Origin: Paenibacillus sp. JDR-2
GTDB lineage: Bacteria > Bacillota > Bacilli > Paenibacillales > Paenibacillaceae
Length of the DNA stretch: 64,000 nt
Direction: 5' to 3'
NCBI RefSeq assembly: GCF_000023585.1
Contig: NC_012914.1
Coordinates: 2,056,501 to 2,120,500 of the forward strand
This document shows, in pieces, positions 17,889 through 28,725 of the stretch; positions within the stretch are counted from its first letter, which is position 1; each line of letters starts with the position of its first letter. Both the position numbers and the translations under genes were made by a program. A model generated the notes under the pieces. That model was given only the letters and a program-made list of their open reading frames with translations. It did no database searches and had not been told where the DNA came from.

Positions 17889-19502
17889 GTGAATACGGGA
17901 ATGAAGAAGAAAGCAGCAATTCTATTTAGTACAGTGATTCTGGCCAGCGTAGCGGCAGGCTGCGGGAAAGACAACAGCAACAGCAATGCATCGCCGTCAA
18001 ACGCAACGTCATCTAACGCTGCAGCATCAACAGCGCCTGCGGGTAATCCTGTAACCTTGACGGTGGAAGTATTCGACAGAGGTATTCAGGGACAGCCGGA
18101 CTTGAGCAACAACACGTGGACCAAATATGTTAATGAGAAATTCGGCAAGCCCAATAATGCGATTGTAAAATATGTTACGGTGCCTCGTTCCCAGGAAGTC
18201 GACAAGCTGAATGTGCTCATGGCAGCCAACGAAGCTCCCGATATTTCCTTCACCTACGATGGAACCACCGTAACTCGCTTTGCCAAAAACAAAGGTCTCT
18301 ATACTCTGGACGAATTGCTCGAGAAGGATGGCCAGCAATTGAAAGCTTATCTCGGCGATACCGTTCTTGACTACGGGAAATATGAGGGCAAACAAGTCTC
18401 CATCCCGGCGAAGCGGACTTTGCTTGCCTGGAACGGCTTGTTCATCCGTAAAGATTGGCTCGATAAGCTGGGACTTCCTGTTCCAACTAATAAGGATGAA
18501 TTGTACGATACGCTCGTTGCCTTCCGCGACAAGAACCCTGGCAATGTAAATGGTGTCATTCCGTGGGCGACTGCGGCTGCCGGCATGAACTATACGTTCG
18601 GCAACCTGGTTCCATCCTTCTGGGGCCCAATGTCGGAGGAGGAATTCGTTACCACCACCAACTGGCTGAAGCCCGGTAACAAGGATGCGTATAAATGGCT
18701 GAATAAGCTCTACTCGGAAAAGCTGATCAGCCCCGACTTTGCTTTAGACAAAACGGCTAAGCAAGCGGATGCGGATGTAACCAACGGCAAGGTAGGCTTC
18801 TATGGGGCGAACTGGGATTATGCGCTTACTGCAAAAATTCGCGAGCCGCTGAAACAAAATGCGCCGGATGCGAACTATGTTCCTATCGATACCTTCAAGA
18901 ACGCAGAAGGGAAATATATAAAAGAAACGTATAATGAAAACGGACTTTTCTCCTTCATCCCGAAAAGCAGCAAAAATGCGGAGCTGGCCATGAAGTATCT
19001 GAACTGGATGGCTGATCCGGAAGTGTTGTTCTTCCTGCAGTTCGGCGAAGAAGGCGTCAACCACAACATGGTAGACGGCATCCCGCAAGGAATTGCGCAA
19101 ACCGGCGAAAATATGCAAATGAGCAATCTCAATCTGGATTATACGCTGGTCGTAAACGGTGCGGAGCTGGGCGATACCGAAAAGAATGTCAAAACGTACG
19201 CGGCAGCCTTGGCAACCGGAGATAAGGCTTATGAGCAGATGGCTGTTGATTCCTATAAGATTAATACGACAGACGGCTTTACCGGCTTCTACTATGGGGT
19301 TCCGAACGAAGCTAGCATCAAGTACGGCAAAACGCTCGGAGATATGAACAAGCAAATGATGGATAGGCTTATCGTTGCCAAGCCGGGAGAATTTGACGCC
19401 TTATACGATAAGTTAGTGAAAGAATATATGGACGCTGGCGGTCAGGCCGTTCAAGATGAGAATGTGAAGCATTACAAAGAAATTAAAGGAAGCAGCAAGT
19501 AA
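17889..19502 (+). CDS. Extracellular sugar-binding lipoprotein of the LplA family
   Basis: This 537-residue lipoprotein has a GTG start, with GGTGG 6 nt upstream, and a lipobox VAAGC with the acylated cysteine at residue 25. An Asn/Ser/Ala linker leads into the solute-binding domain. It binds an oligosaccharide of unknown type for the two permeases encoded just upstream. No glycoside hydrolase belongs to this operon, so the substrate cannot be inferred from neighbours. A strong terminator separates it from the YesN gene. Confidence 0.92.
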   Translation: MNTGMKKKAAILFSTVILASVAAGCGKDNSNSNASPSNATSSNAAASTAPAGNPVTLTVEVFDRGIQGQPDLSNNTWTKYVNEKFGKPNNAIVKYVTVPRSQEVDKLNVLMAANEAPDISFTYDGTTVTRFAKNKGLYTLDELLEKDGQQLKAYLGDTVLDYGKYEGKQVSIPAKRTLLAWNGLFIRKDWLDKLGLPVPTNKDELYDTLVAFRDKNPGNVNGVIPWATAAAGMNYTFGNLVPSFWGPMSEEEFVTTTNWLKPGNKDAYKWLNKLYSEKLISPDFALDKTAKQADADVTNGKVGFYGANWDYALTAKIREPLKQNAPDANYVPIDTFKNAEGKYIKETYNENGLFSFIPKSSKNAELAMKYLNWMADPEVLFFLQFGEEGVNHNMVDGIPQGIAQTGENMQMSNLNLDYTLVVNGAELGDTEKNVKTYAAALATGDKAYEQMAVDSYKINTTDGFTGFYYGVPNEASIKYGKTLGDMNKQMMDRLIVAKPGEFDALYDKLVKEYMDAGGQAVQDENVKHYKEIKGSSK

Positions 19503-19515
19503 TTCAATTCATAGG

Positions 19516-19564
19516 ATACGGATAAGCCATCGATTGCTCTTCAACATGGTTTATCCGTATTTTG
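19516..19564 (+). terminator. Intrinsic terminator after binding-protein gene
   Basis: ATACGGATAA-CCA pairs with TGG-TTATCCGTAT and TTTTG follows. The loop is about 15 nt. Confidence 0.75.
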
Positions 19565-19646
19565 CTCGGTTGTTATTCCCGAACAGATTTGCTATATTCG
19601 GAGAATCCATATATTTGGAGAAACCCACATGTTCAGGAGGATTCCC

Positions 19647-21092
19647 ATGTACAAGGTCATGATTGTAGATGATGAGTCGTGGGCGATTAAAGGAATTCGA
19701 AACGCCTTTGACTGGGATAAATACGGTTTTGAAATTATAGGCCAATTTACAAGCGCTTACAAAGCGTGGGATGCTATTCTAGCAGAGAAACCTGACTTGG
19801 TATTTACGGATATACGCATGCCGGATATTTCCGGGCTTGATCTTATGAAGAGAGCCAAATCGCATGATCTGGACATTGAGTTTGTCATCGTTAGCGGATA
19901 TGCGGAATTTAAATATGCGCAGGAAGCGCTGCGCTACGGCGCGCTTAACTATTTCCTGAAGCCTTTGGACGTAGATATGGCTGATTCGTTTATAGCGGAG
20001 CTTGCCATGCATTTCTCCAAGAGAGGCGCAGCACGCAACCAGCTTCTTCTGGATGCCCTGACCTCGCCCAACGAGGACGAGATAAAGCGTTATTTACCGC
20101 TTCCCGATTGCGGCGCTGTATGTTATTACCAAGTGCTTTCCATCGATTTCAAAGGCGACAACAAGGATTTCGGAAAGCTGTTTACTTTGGAAGGAAAGCC
20201 GGTTACTGCTGTGGAAGTAGAAGCCGGAGCAAATAAAAGGTTGATCGTTCTGATGGCGGAGAATAAAGATTGCCTTGAAGAGCTTCGGGATGAATTAGCC
20301 GTGAAAAATACCGGCATGAATACGGTGGGCATCAGCAGCATTTCCAGCCAGCTAACGAATATGGGCAAGCTGATTAAAGAAGCAGATCTGTCAGCCTCGC
20401 AAGCTTTTTTGGACGATGGCGCAAGCGTCGTTCATTACGAGCCGAAGGTTTATTTGGTGAAGCCATGTATCGATGAAATTTACCGGATCATTCAGGGGAA
20501 CCGATTTGACGACATGGAGGCGTACATCAACGGGCTGCAGGCTTACTTTAAAGATCAGCATCTCGGCATGAGTGAGGTTGTTTACCTATGGAACCAGGCC
20601 GTTGGGATTCTTATAAACGCCTATGCCGAGGAATTGAAGGATATGGAAATGGAATTCCTTAATTATTCGGAGATTAAGGAACGATTCGAACACTTCGAGT
20701 CTTTGTGCAGCTTTTTGCATGACGTCCTCGCTTCCATTACGCAAGGGAACAGCCGCTCCTTGCAGGAAGGGGACATTTTATCTTGCTTTAACCGGATGGT
20801 AGCCTATATCGACAGCCACTACGAACAGAAGTTGTATTTGAAGGATTTGTCCGCCCAGTTCTACATTAATCAAGTTTATTGCTGCCAGTTATTCAAGAAA
20901 AATCTGGGCAAAACCTTCTCCGAATACGTGTCGGAGCTCAGGATTAAGAAAGCCCGTGAGCTATTGAAGAAAACGGATCTGTCGATCGAAGAGATCGCCA
21001 TTCAGACCGGGTATGTGGAATACTACTATTTCAATAAAGTTTTCAAAAAGCATTGCGGGATAACGCCTTCTAAATTCAGAAAAAGCAGTTAA
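19647..21092 (+). CDS. YesN-type response regulator (receiver plus AraC HTH)
   Basis: This 481-residue protein has a receiver domain (1-120) with acidic pocket residues Asp8-Asp9, phospho-acceptor Asp55 in FTDIRMPD and the switch Lys in FLKPLD. A middle region (about 130-370) of unknown fold and a C-terminal AraC HTH (about 380-481) follow. The frame extends upstream to an ATG at 19629, but the AGGAGG at 19635-19640 lies inside that extension, so ATG 19647 is the start. It should be phosphorylated by the YesM kinase encoded next and activate the importer operon at 15937-19502. Confidence 0.92.
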   Translation: MYKVMIVDDESWAIKGIRNAFDWDKYGFEIIGQFTSAYKAWDAILAEKPDLVFTDIRMPDISGLDLMKRAKSHDLDIEFVIVSGYAEFKYAQEALRYGALNYFLKPLDVDMADSFIAELAMHFSKRGAARNQLLLDALTSPNEDEIKRYLPLPDCGAVCYYQVLSIDFKGDNKDFGKLFTLEGKPVTAVEVEAGANKRLIVLMAENKDCLEELRDELAVKNTGMNTVGISSISSQLTNMGKLIKEADLSASQAFLDDGASVVHYEPKVYLVKPCIDEIYRIIQGNRFDDMEAYINGLQAYFKDQHLGMSEVVYLWNQAVGILINAYAEELKDMEMEFLNYSEIKERFEHFESLCSFLHDVLASITQGNSRSLQEGDILSCFNRMVAYIDSHYEQKLYLKDLSAQFYINQVYCCQLFKKNLGKTFSEYVSELRIKKARELLKKTDLSIEEIAIQTGYVEYYYFNKVFKKHCGITPSKFRKSS

Positions 21093-21120
21093 CGATGAAC
21101 GGAGAACGGAGCGGCAGGCC

Positions 21121-22926
21121 ATGAAGACCAGTAGACTGAAATTGAAGCATCAGATATGGCTTATCTTTTTTTTCGCTATCGTTATATTTACGGTCATGGT
21201 GCTTTATTTCTTCTATAGCTTCTCTCATCTGACCCAGAGCAGGGCCGCCAATTTCGGCAATCAAATGATTGAGCAGACGCGAAGCAAGATTGATACCGTG
21301 TTTAATGATATCCGGGTCAGCACCGGCATTGCGGTCAACAGTAAATTGATTCAGGAATATGCCGTAGTGGATGATGATTACAAAAGAGCGTTTGATAGCG
21401 GTAATTACGCACTGGATCTCATGGATTATATGAGATCCTTTAATTCGTATGTGAGCGGAATCGTGATTGATGACGTTCGGGGGAAGCAGCTTTACAGTCT
21501 GGATTCCTCGGGCGGCGATATTTTCTTTCTCCATCGCTATGCAAGCTTTATCCAAGCTTATAAAAAAGATCCCTCGCTTCGGGAAAAGGGGATGTTCACC
21601 ACAACCTTAAAAGACGATAGCATGGAATCGGAACAGTTTTTTTATATCGCGCCGATTGTGGAATCTATAGGGGGAATCTATTTCTCCCAAATAACGGGTT
21701 ACTTCACCGTAATGGTTAATATGGACAAGCTGCAGGGGCTTGTGGAAAATACGGAATTGACGCCGCACTCCACTTTGTACATTCTGGATAGCCAGGAAGA
21801 GGTTATTGCGTCCACGAATGCCAAGGCACGAGGCTCTTTGTTCAAGGATTTGCTGTCTATGGATAAGGACAACCTGCGTGACGGCGTGAAAACAACCATC
21901 GACGGGGAAGATATTCTCGTTCAGGTCAAAGGCTTGGAGCAGGCGGACGGGTGGCGGATTGTGAGTATGATTCCGGTTCATGAACTGACAGCGGACATGA
22001 ACCCCATGAGAAAGGTCAGCATAATCGTGGGGATCGGAATTATCCTTATTCTGATTATGATGGGCATTTTCTTCATGAATAGCCTGATGAATCCGGTGAT
22101 GGGGCTTGTTATGGATATGAAAAGGGTAGGTAGGAGGGACAGAGGCTTCCGGATCAAAGTCCGCTCTACCAATGAAGTAGGCTCGCTGGCCCGCGACATC
22201 AATCGGATGATGGATGAGATGGAGGAAATGACTAGGGATATGTTCAATACCCAAGCCAGATTGTACAAATCCGAGCTCAGCCAGAAGCAAGCGGAGTTTT
22301 CCGCCCTGCAGAGCCAGATCAACCCGCATTTCCTGTATAATACGCTGAATTGCATCAGCAGCATCGGATTGGAATACGGAAGCAGGGAAATCGCGCAAAT
22401 GACGTCAAGCATGTCTAAAATTTTCCGTTACAGCATCAAGCAAGATGAGCTTGTGCAGATCAAGGAAGAAGCGGACTGTATTCAGGCCTATATAAAAATT
22501 ATCACTATTCGTTACGATAATAAATTCGCCATGAAGATGGATATCGAAGAGGGGCTGCTTCGGATGAGAACCCCCAAGATGATTCTCCAGCCTATTGTGG
22601 AAAATTCCGTCTATCACGGGCTCGAGCGGATGGATCAAGGAGGACAGCTCGAGGTTACCGGGAGCATGGATGAGCAGGGGGATGTGTACTTCTGTATTAG
22701 GGATACCGGAAAAGGAATGGAACCGGAGGAGCTGGCCGCTCTCCAGGCTAAGCTGGCCGCGGACTATCCGGAACGCGCGCAAGACGGCCAACCGTCCCAA
22801 AGCATAGGATTAACCAATATTCATAACAGGCTTCGGCTCCTGTTCGGGGAGAGCTACGGAATCACTATAGAAAGCAGGGCGGGATACGGAACGACCGTAA
22901 CCGTCAAAATTCCGGCGCTGAAATAG
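21121..22926 (+). CDS. YesM-type sensor histidine kinase
   Basis: This 601-residue membrane kinase has transmembrane helices at about 14-34 and 299-321 flanking an extracytoplasmic Cache-like sensor. A HAMP domain (about 322-375), a His_kinase domain with phospho-acceptor His403 in QINPHFLYNTLN and an HATPase domain (about 490-598) with IVENSVYHG, DTGKGM and SIGLTNIHNRL follow. It lies 28 bp after the YesN gene as a classical pair. The likely role is sensing an extracellular sugar, or the loaded binding protein, for the adjacent importer. The ribosome site is weak (GGAGCGG), which suggests translational coupling to YesN. Confidence 0.92.
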   Translation: MKTSRLKLKHQIWLIFFFAIVIFTVMVLYFFYSFSHLTQSRAANFGNQMIEQTRSKIDTVFNDIRVSTGIAVNSKLIQEYAVVDDDYKRAFDSGNYALDLMDYMRSFNSYVSGIVIDDVRGKQLYSLDSSGGDIFFLHRYASFIQAYKKDPSLREKGMFTTTLKDDSMESEQFFYIAPIVESIGGIYFSQITGYFTVMVNMDKLQGLVENTELTPHSTLYILDSQEEVIASTNAKARGSLFKDLLSMDKDNLRDGVKTTIDGEDILVQVKGLEQADGWRIVSMIPVHELTADMNPMRKVSIIVGIGIILILIMMGIFFMNSLMNPVMGLVMDMKRVGRRDRGFRIKVRSTNEVGSLARDINRMMDEMEEMTRDMFNTQARLYKSELSQKQAEFSALQSQINPHFLYNTLNCISSIGLEYGSREIAQMTSSMSKIFRYSIKQDELVQIKEEADCIQAYIKIITIRYDNKFAMKMDIEEGLLRMRTPKMILQPIVENSVYHGLERMDQGGQLEVTGSMDEQGDVYFCIRDTGKGMEPEELAALQAKLAADYPERAQDGQPSQSIGLTNIHNRLRLLFGESYGITIESRAGYGTTVTVKIPALK

Positions 22927-22932
22927 CCAGCA

Positions 22933-22975
22933 GATGTGAAAGCCTGAATGCATCGCGCATTCAGGCTTTCACATC
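22933..22975. terminator. Bidirectional hairpin between convergent genes
   Basis: A perfect 19-bp inverted repeat (22933-22951 with 22957-22975) has a five-base loop. It starts six bases after the YesM stop and ends three bases from the stop of the opposing hydrolase gene. There is no T run on either side. Confidence 0.75.
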
Positions 22976-22978
22976 CGT

Positions 22979-25687
22979 CTAAGCGGGTTGTATTAGGATT
23001 GACGCTTGCGTCAGGCAGTTGATGACCATAAGCTCCACGCCTCCGCTGGGATGGCTTGTGCATAATACTTCGCATCCGGTGCCGGTAACCGCGTATGGCA
23101 ATCCTTCAGCCAGATTGACTCTTATATGAAAAGGCTGATCGGATTCCCCGGCGTAATGAAACTCAGCTCTGTATTCCGTATAGTCATCCTTCATGTGTTG
23201 ATGCAGAATCCAGACGTTTAAGCCTGTCGTAACCTTGCCCAGCTGATAATAGGCGGCAAACCAATTGATGACAGGTGACGATAACCCGCCGAAGTGATGC
23301 CAGCCTGCGCCGCGTCCCGACTGAACGATAAAATGCTCGTAACAGTTGTAAGTAGCTTCGGTCTCGCGTTTCCATAATTCCAACGCCGTGCTTGCAATAC
23401 GGCAAGCGAGGTCCGGGTAACCGTAATCAAACATCGTTTTCCAGAAAAACCACTGATGGGACATCCAGACCGCACCGTTCCAGTAACCGTCCGCGCGATA
23501 ATACGGGGCGCTTTGATCGACGGTGGATAAGCCGATTGGCGTCCAGAAACGTTGTTCGTCAAATAAGGCGTCAATAAGACGCTGGGCACGGTCTTTCTTG
23601 CAAATCCCTGCCAGGAGCGGGTAAAGGCCATCCATCCCCCTATTGTAATTCGCTCCGGAGCCGTGATGCAGAAGATCTTCGTATTCTCCTTTTTCGTTAT
23701 GCAGCACGTAGCCGTAATAACCGGTTTTCTCATCCCAGGCATAAGTGTCGAGGGCATCGCTCCATCGCCGGATGTCCTTGTCGTATTCCTGGATATGGAT
23801 ATCCATTTTCCAATTATCGGATGTTGCCGCCGCCATTATGAGGATTTTGGCGATTCGAATGGCCTGACTCGTTGTAATGACGGGAGCCGTTTTATGTTCT
23901 AATTTTTGCTCATGCACGTATTTCTGAGGCGGGTAGTCGTCCCATCCCCCCGAGTTATAGAAATAATCCCAGGTTTGAAGCAGACCGGTTTGAAATACGC
24001 CCGTTGTTGAACCGTTAATTTTGCCTGCGAGGAATAGGTAGTATTGCCGTAATCTTGGGTAGAAATAGTCTAGGAACTCTGGAGACTGCTTGCCGTTCCA
24101 CAGTTCGTGAAACAGATAATGCTGCACGGGCACCGGGCTGCCGTGATGAATAAAGGCTGCTTCGGGGTCTCCGGGCTCCGTCATATAAGCATTTAAGCAA
24201 TCAATCGCCCGGCTGACATCAAGGTCTGCAAAGCCCAGTCCGATAAACCCGGAATCCCAGGTGTACAGGGAATCCCACCATCTCCCCGGGGTGTTGTGAC
24301 GAATGAATTTGCGCTTGGTGTAGACCGGGAACACCGTATTTGTCAGCAAAGTCGCCCGCATGAGCTGCTGGCTGAAGGAATACCGGTCGCCTGAAGGATA
24401 AGCGGGAGCAATCTCCAGCTTCTTGCGCTCCGCCCGATAGATAGACTCGCAGCTCTTGGCATCCAATGAAAAGCTGGCCAGACGGATATGCACTTCTTCC
24501 AAAGTCCCGCAGCACACCATGCCGTGAAGAACAAGGGAGGAAGCCGGATTTACGGGAATAGGACGCATAAATACATTCGTAAAATGTCCTTTTCCGTTGC
24601 CTTGCAAAATAGCATTCACATGATCGTGCACCGTATGGCGTGCGAATCGATCAAGCTCATCGCTTCTGAACTGCCTGATCTCCGCATCGGGATAATTCCA
24701 CAACAAGCCGTAATAACAGGAACTATCCGGATAGTGAAGAATAAGACTGCCGGGAACGGGACCTTCCAGCAGCTCCGGTTCCGTGCGCCAAGGCTGATCC
24801 GTAAACGCAACCTCTCTGGAGGTATGCTGCTCGACAAGCATAAAGCCGTCAAGCACAAGCGGGCTTGCGTTTCGCGTGCGAAGGCTGACAGAAAGCTTGC
24901 CTGCAGGCAGGCTCCCAATAGGCAGTTCCGACAACGTTAAGCTGCCGGATGGTTCAAGATGAAGCCGGTAGTCCTGCTCCCCGAGCCGAAGCTCAAGCTC
25001 CGCGCCCCGTACAGCTTGACCGCGCAACAGGAACATGGCGTTCTTCAGGGAGGACTCAATGTTTATCTCGTAGCGGAGCAGATCTCCGGCATCCGTACCG
25101 AACGGGCTGCCGATAGCCGATCCTCCCGTAAAGTGCTGTCCGCGAATTTCTCCGCGCGCCAATCCATCGTATACCAGACCGTTTGCGGGCCGCGGCTTGG
25201 CAAAGATCAATTCCTTGTACTCCAGCGCATCTACCCACTTTGCTCCATCAGGAAGCTGTGCTTCCGAGAAGATTTGGACTGCTCCGTGTCCTGGCAGCCG
25301 GGGAGGCTGGAGCGAAGCCATCGCGTGCAGCACTAGATTTTGCGGATGCTCCGTTTGGTTAGCGAAGTTAACGCGGATAAGCCGGCTCTGCTCATCGATT
25401 CTGCTGAACGATATATCCGCGTAGACCCGATCCTTCCATTCCAGCTCATGGCGGTGGGAGAAGTGGCTGAAATCCGGCGAAGACTCCCAAGGATGGTAGC
25501 CGGATTCCCATAAGACATTAGGAATATCTATTTTTCTTCGATAGAATCCCGGCATTAAGCTTAAATCAAATCGAACGCCTTTCGACGGATCGTTAATATG
25601 GGAGATGCCGATATATTGCTTGGCATAAGGTCCCCAGGAAGGTAGGTTCAAGTCGTGATTATTGGAAAGACGCTGGTAATCATTCAT
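22979..25687 (-). CDS. GH63-like (MGH1-type) (alpha/alpha)6 glycoside hydrolase
   Basis: This protein of about 902 residues has an N-terminal beta-rich domain (about 1-400) and a C-terminal (alpha/alpha)6 toroid (about 430-840). The toroid carries GRWWDSLYTWDSGFIGLG, with the candidate acid Asp478, and the ADGYWNGAVWMSHQWFFW region after Asp733. These fit the GH63/trehalase/GH-G type of inverting alpha-glycosidase. The exact substrate is unknown. The open frame runs on to 26026, but AAGGAG 9 nt before ATG 25687 marks the start, and the extension would overlap the divergent AraC gene. There is no signal peptide, so it is cytoplasmic. The AraC gene at 25835 probably controls it. Confidence 0.82.
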   Translation of the reverse strand: MNDYQRLSNNHDLNLPSWGPYAKQYIGISHINDPSKGVRFDLSLMPGFYRRKIDIPNVLWESGYHPWESSPDFSHFSHRHELEWKDRVYADISFSRIDEQSRLIRVNFANQTEHPQNLVLHAMASLQPPRLPGHGAVQIFSEAQLPDGAKWVDALEYKELIFAKPRPANGLVYDGLARGEIRGQHFTGGSAIGSPFGTDAGDLLRYEINIESSLKNAMFLLRGQAVRGAELELRLGEQDYRLHLEPSGSLTLSELPIGSLPAGKLSVSLRTRNASPLVLDGFMLVEQHTSREVAFTDQPWRTEPELLEGPVPGSLILHYPDSSCYYGLLWNYPDAEIRQFRSDELDRFARHTVHDHVNAILQGNGKGHFTNVFMRPIPVNPASSLVLHGMVCCGTLEEVHIRLASFSLDAKSCESIYRAERKKLEIAPAYPSGDRYSFSQQLMRATLLTNTVFPVYTKRKFIRHNTPGRWWDSLYTWDSGFIGLGFADLDVSRAIDCLNAYMTEPGDPEAAFIHHGSPVPVQHYLFHELWNGKQSPEFLDYFYPRLRQYYLFLAGKINGSTTGVFQTGLLQTWDYFYNSGGWDDYPPQKYVHEQKLEHKTAPVITTSQAIRIAKILIMAAATSDNWKMDIHIQEYDKDIRRWSDALDTYAWDEKTGYYGYVLHNEKGEYEDLLHHGSGANYNRGMDGLYPLLAGICKKDRAQRLIDALFDEQRFWTPIGLSTVDQSAPYYRADGYWNGAVWMSHQWFFWKTMFDYGYPDLACRIASTALELWKRETEATYNCYEHFIVQSGRGAGWHHFGGLSSPVINWFAAYYQLGKVTTGLNVWILHQHMKDDYTEYRAEFHYAGESDQPFHIRVNLAEGLPYAVTGTGCEVLCTSHPSGGVELMVINCLTQASILIQPA

Positions 25688-25834
25688 GTCGGACGACTCC
25701 TTCGGCTTGTGGCATTTTCTCTTCATTGTAAAGGCAAGGTGCTTGAAAAAGCCTCTTGATAGCCGATCCTTTTGTCTTGAAAACGGACATTCATGATACG
25801 ATAAAGGCATAATAGCCAATGTGGAGGCGCGAAA

Positions 25835-26788
25835 ATGACGGTGAGTTTCAGTGCTTACGACAGGGAACAGGTCGATTACCAAGATCCCAATTTTCGCATG
25901 AAAATATGGACGATCAATCATCAAAGTCAAGTTTCCGAGGAGTACGGTCCATGGCACTATCATGAGGAAGTCGAGTGGATTGCTGTTCTGAAGGGCGCGA
26001 TGACCATTGAAACTACGAATCATCATTACCCGCTGCAGAGCGGCGATGTGATGCTGCTAGGCTCAAATGAGCTTCATCGTTCCCGTAAATACGGACATTT
26101 CGAACTGGTGTACATCGTGTGCCACGTTGATATGACCGCTTTTATGGACCCTTCTCTGCTTACGTATTACGCGGCTTTTACCGGCAAATCGGCCAATCTG
26201 ACGATGCTGAACGAGCCTTTACGCAAATCCGGGTCTAAGGGACAAGTCTATGAGTTGCTCAATAGGATGCACCGGGATATTACCGTCAGGCAAAGAGGTT
26301 ACGAGCTTGCCGTCAACGCCAGCTTCAAAATGCTTTTGTATAGGCTCATTCAAATCGATGATAGGAAGGTTATCGCGCCAATGGACCCGCAGCTGGCGGA
26401 AAAACTGCGTCCTGCTTTAGCTCTTATTGAGCAGCAGCTGGAGTCGTCTTGCCTGATCGCCGATATCGGCAGGGAGTTGAATTACAACGGCGGTTATTTT
26501 GCCAAGCTGTTCAAGAGAGGAATGGGAATGACGTTTACGTCTTACGTGCAAATGCGAAGAATGAAGCGGGCCGCGCAGCTCCTGCTTACGGAGACTTGGT
26601 CGGTAACGGAAATCAGCGGCAGAGTGGGATTTGAAAGCCCCGCTCAATTTTATCAGCTGTTTAAGAGGCATTTCGGCTGCTCGCCGAAGCAGTTTGCAGG
26701 CCGTCATCGACGGGATAACGGGTCGATAGGGGAGTATTCGCTTATGCAATGGGAAAGCGGAGAGCAAAAAAGGATGGTTCCGCTATAA
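25835..26788 (+). CDS. AraC-family transcriptional regulator
   Basis: This 317-residue protein has an N-terminal cupin domain with WHYHEEVEWIAVLKG and QSGDVMLLGSNELHRS, the usual sugar-binding barrel of AraC sensors. A C-terminal HTH (about 195-295) includes LNYNGGYFAKLFKRGMGMTF and VGFESPAQFYQLFKRHFG. GTGGAGG precedes the ATG. It is divergent from the GH63-like gene with 147 bp between starts, so it is the likely regulator of that enzyme. The last 25 residues are charged and of unknown role. Confidence 0.88.
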   Translation: MTVSFSAYDREQVDYQDPNFRMKIWTINHQSQVSEEYGPWHYHEEVEWIAVLKGAMTIETTNHHYPLQSGDVMLLGSNELHRSRKYGHFELVYIVCHVDMTAFMDPSLLTYYAAFTGKSANLTMLNEPLRKSGSKGQVYELLNRMHRDITVRQRGYELAVNASFKMLLYRLIQIDDRKVIAPMDPQLAEKLRPALALIEQQLESSCLIADIGRELNYNGGYFAKLFKRGMGMTFTSYVQMRRMKRAAQLLLTETWSVTEISGRVGFESPAQFYQLFKRHFGCSPKQFAGRHRRDNGSIGEYSLMQWESGEQKRMVPL

Positions 26789-26810
26789 CGGCGGTCCCAT
26801 CCCTTATCGA

Positions 26811-27476
26811 TCAGAAAAGGTGCTTCGTAATTTTATGGGTCAAATGCTCAATTCTTGGCATCATGCTGGCATCATCAACGGCTGAGAGCTTATCGGGTTT
26901 AAACAACTGGATTTTCTTCAGCTGATAATAATCTTGCAAGACCTGCTCAACGGTTAATTGATTCGTCATAAGATATTTAACGTTAAACATTCCTCTTAAT
27001 ATCTCATCCTGCTTGATCAGCAGCTTCCCGTTGACGTTATTAAAAATCCCCTTCCGAACGCCTTCTTCATAGAAAGCTAATATCAGCCGTTCCCTCTGCT
27101 TCATGGCTTCATCAAGTTTGTCATGCCATTCCGGGTAACTGGTCTCGAGCTCCTTCAGGAAGATTTCCGTGAAATATTCGTTAAGCGAGACGGTCTGCTC
27201 GAATATAAGCTGGAACCTTGTGCTGAAGCTCTGCTCGGAATCAAGCGGCTGTATAGTCAGTTCATTAATGTACCCGATAAAGCCTTCAATAATAAATCCG
27301 ATGATCTCTTCTTTCGTTGAGAAATACTTATATAAAGTCGCTCTGCTGACCTCCATTACTCTCGCAATCTCATCCATCCGAACGGATTGCAATCCGTTTT
27401 TGCGCAGATAAGGGATCAGCTTCACAATAAGCTTCGATCGTGCTTCATGCTTTTTATCCGTTTCATTCCTGTTCAA
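26811..27476 (-). CDS. TetR-family transcriptional regulator
   Basis: This protein of about 221 residues has an N-terminal HTH (MDEIARVMEVSRATLYKYFSTKEEIIGF) and a helical ligand-binding domain. The long open frame extends to 27683, but the best start is TTG 27476, with AAGGGGGT 6 nt upstream. The extension would cover the divergent promoter region. It is divergent from the aldo/keto reductase at 27638 and probably represses it, releasing on binding an aldehyde or other small ligand. No clear palindrome was found in the 161-bp gap. Confidence 0.85.
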   Translation of the reverse strand: MNRNETDKKHEARSKLIVKLIPYLRKNGLQSVRMDEIARVMEVSRATLYKYFSTKEEIIGFIIEGFIGYINELTIQPLDSEQSFSTRFQLIFEQTVSLNEYFTEIFLKELETSYPEWHDKLDEAMKQRERLILAFYEEGVRKGIFNNVNGKLLIKQDEILRGMFNVKYLMTNQLTVEQVLQDYYQLKKIQLFKPDKLSAVDDASMMPRIEHLTHKITKHLF

Positions 27477-27637
27477 ATCATTACCCCCTTTTTTCATTAT
27501 AACCGGAATCGCGATTTCGTATATAAACTTGATACATAATGAATAAAATAGACACTTTTTATATATTTTGTTTACCATGTAAGTTTGTTGTGCTAAGATT
27601 ACTACGAAGCGAATTGAAGGAAGAGAGGGTAAACGGG

Positions 27638-28585
<948 letters not shown>

Positions 28586-28640
28586 TAATCGTAGTTTTGT
28601 TTTTTGACGGATTCCATTAATATAAAGAAAGAATAACGCA

Positions 28641-28694
28641 GAAACCACGTCATCAGCGAAGTTTAAGTACTTCCTTGATGCGTGGTTTTTTTTA
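28641..28694 (+). terminator. Intrinsic terminator after the aldo/keto reductase
   Basis: AAACCACG-CATCA pairs with TGATG-CGTGGTTT around a 22-nt loop and eight T residues follow. Confidence 0.82.
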
Positions 28695-28725
28695 ACGCGA
28701 AAATCGAGGGGAGCTAGGTCAAACG

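Noticed and set aside
19747..19762. cre-like palindrome inside the YesN gene
   Set aside because: It has two mismatches, lies within conserved receiver-domain codons, and is explained by the coding sequence; an intragenic site cannot be excluded but is unsupported.
25688..26026. Upstream extension of the GH63-like reading frame to 26026
   Set aside because: AAGGAG sits 9 nt before ATG 25687, and the extension overlaps the divergent AraC gene that starts at 25835.
27539..27637. N-terminal extension of the aldo/keto reductase
   Set aside because: The added residues are hydrophobic and unrelated to the family; MKTQKLG is the usual family start and has a ribosome site.
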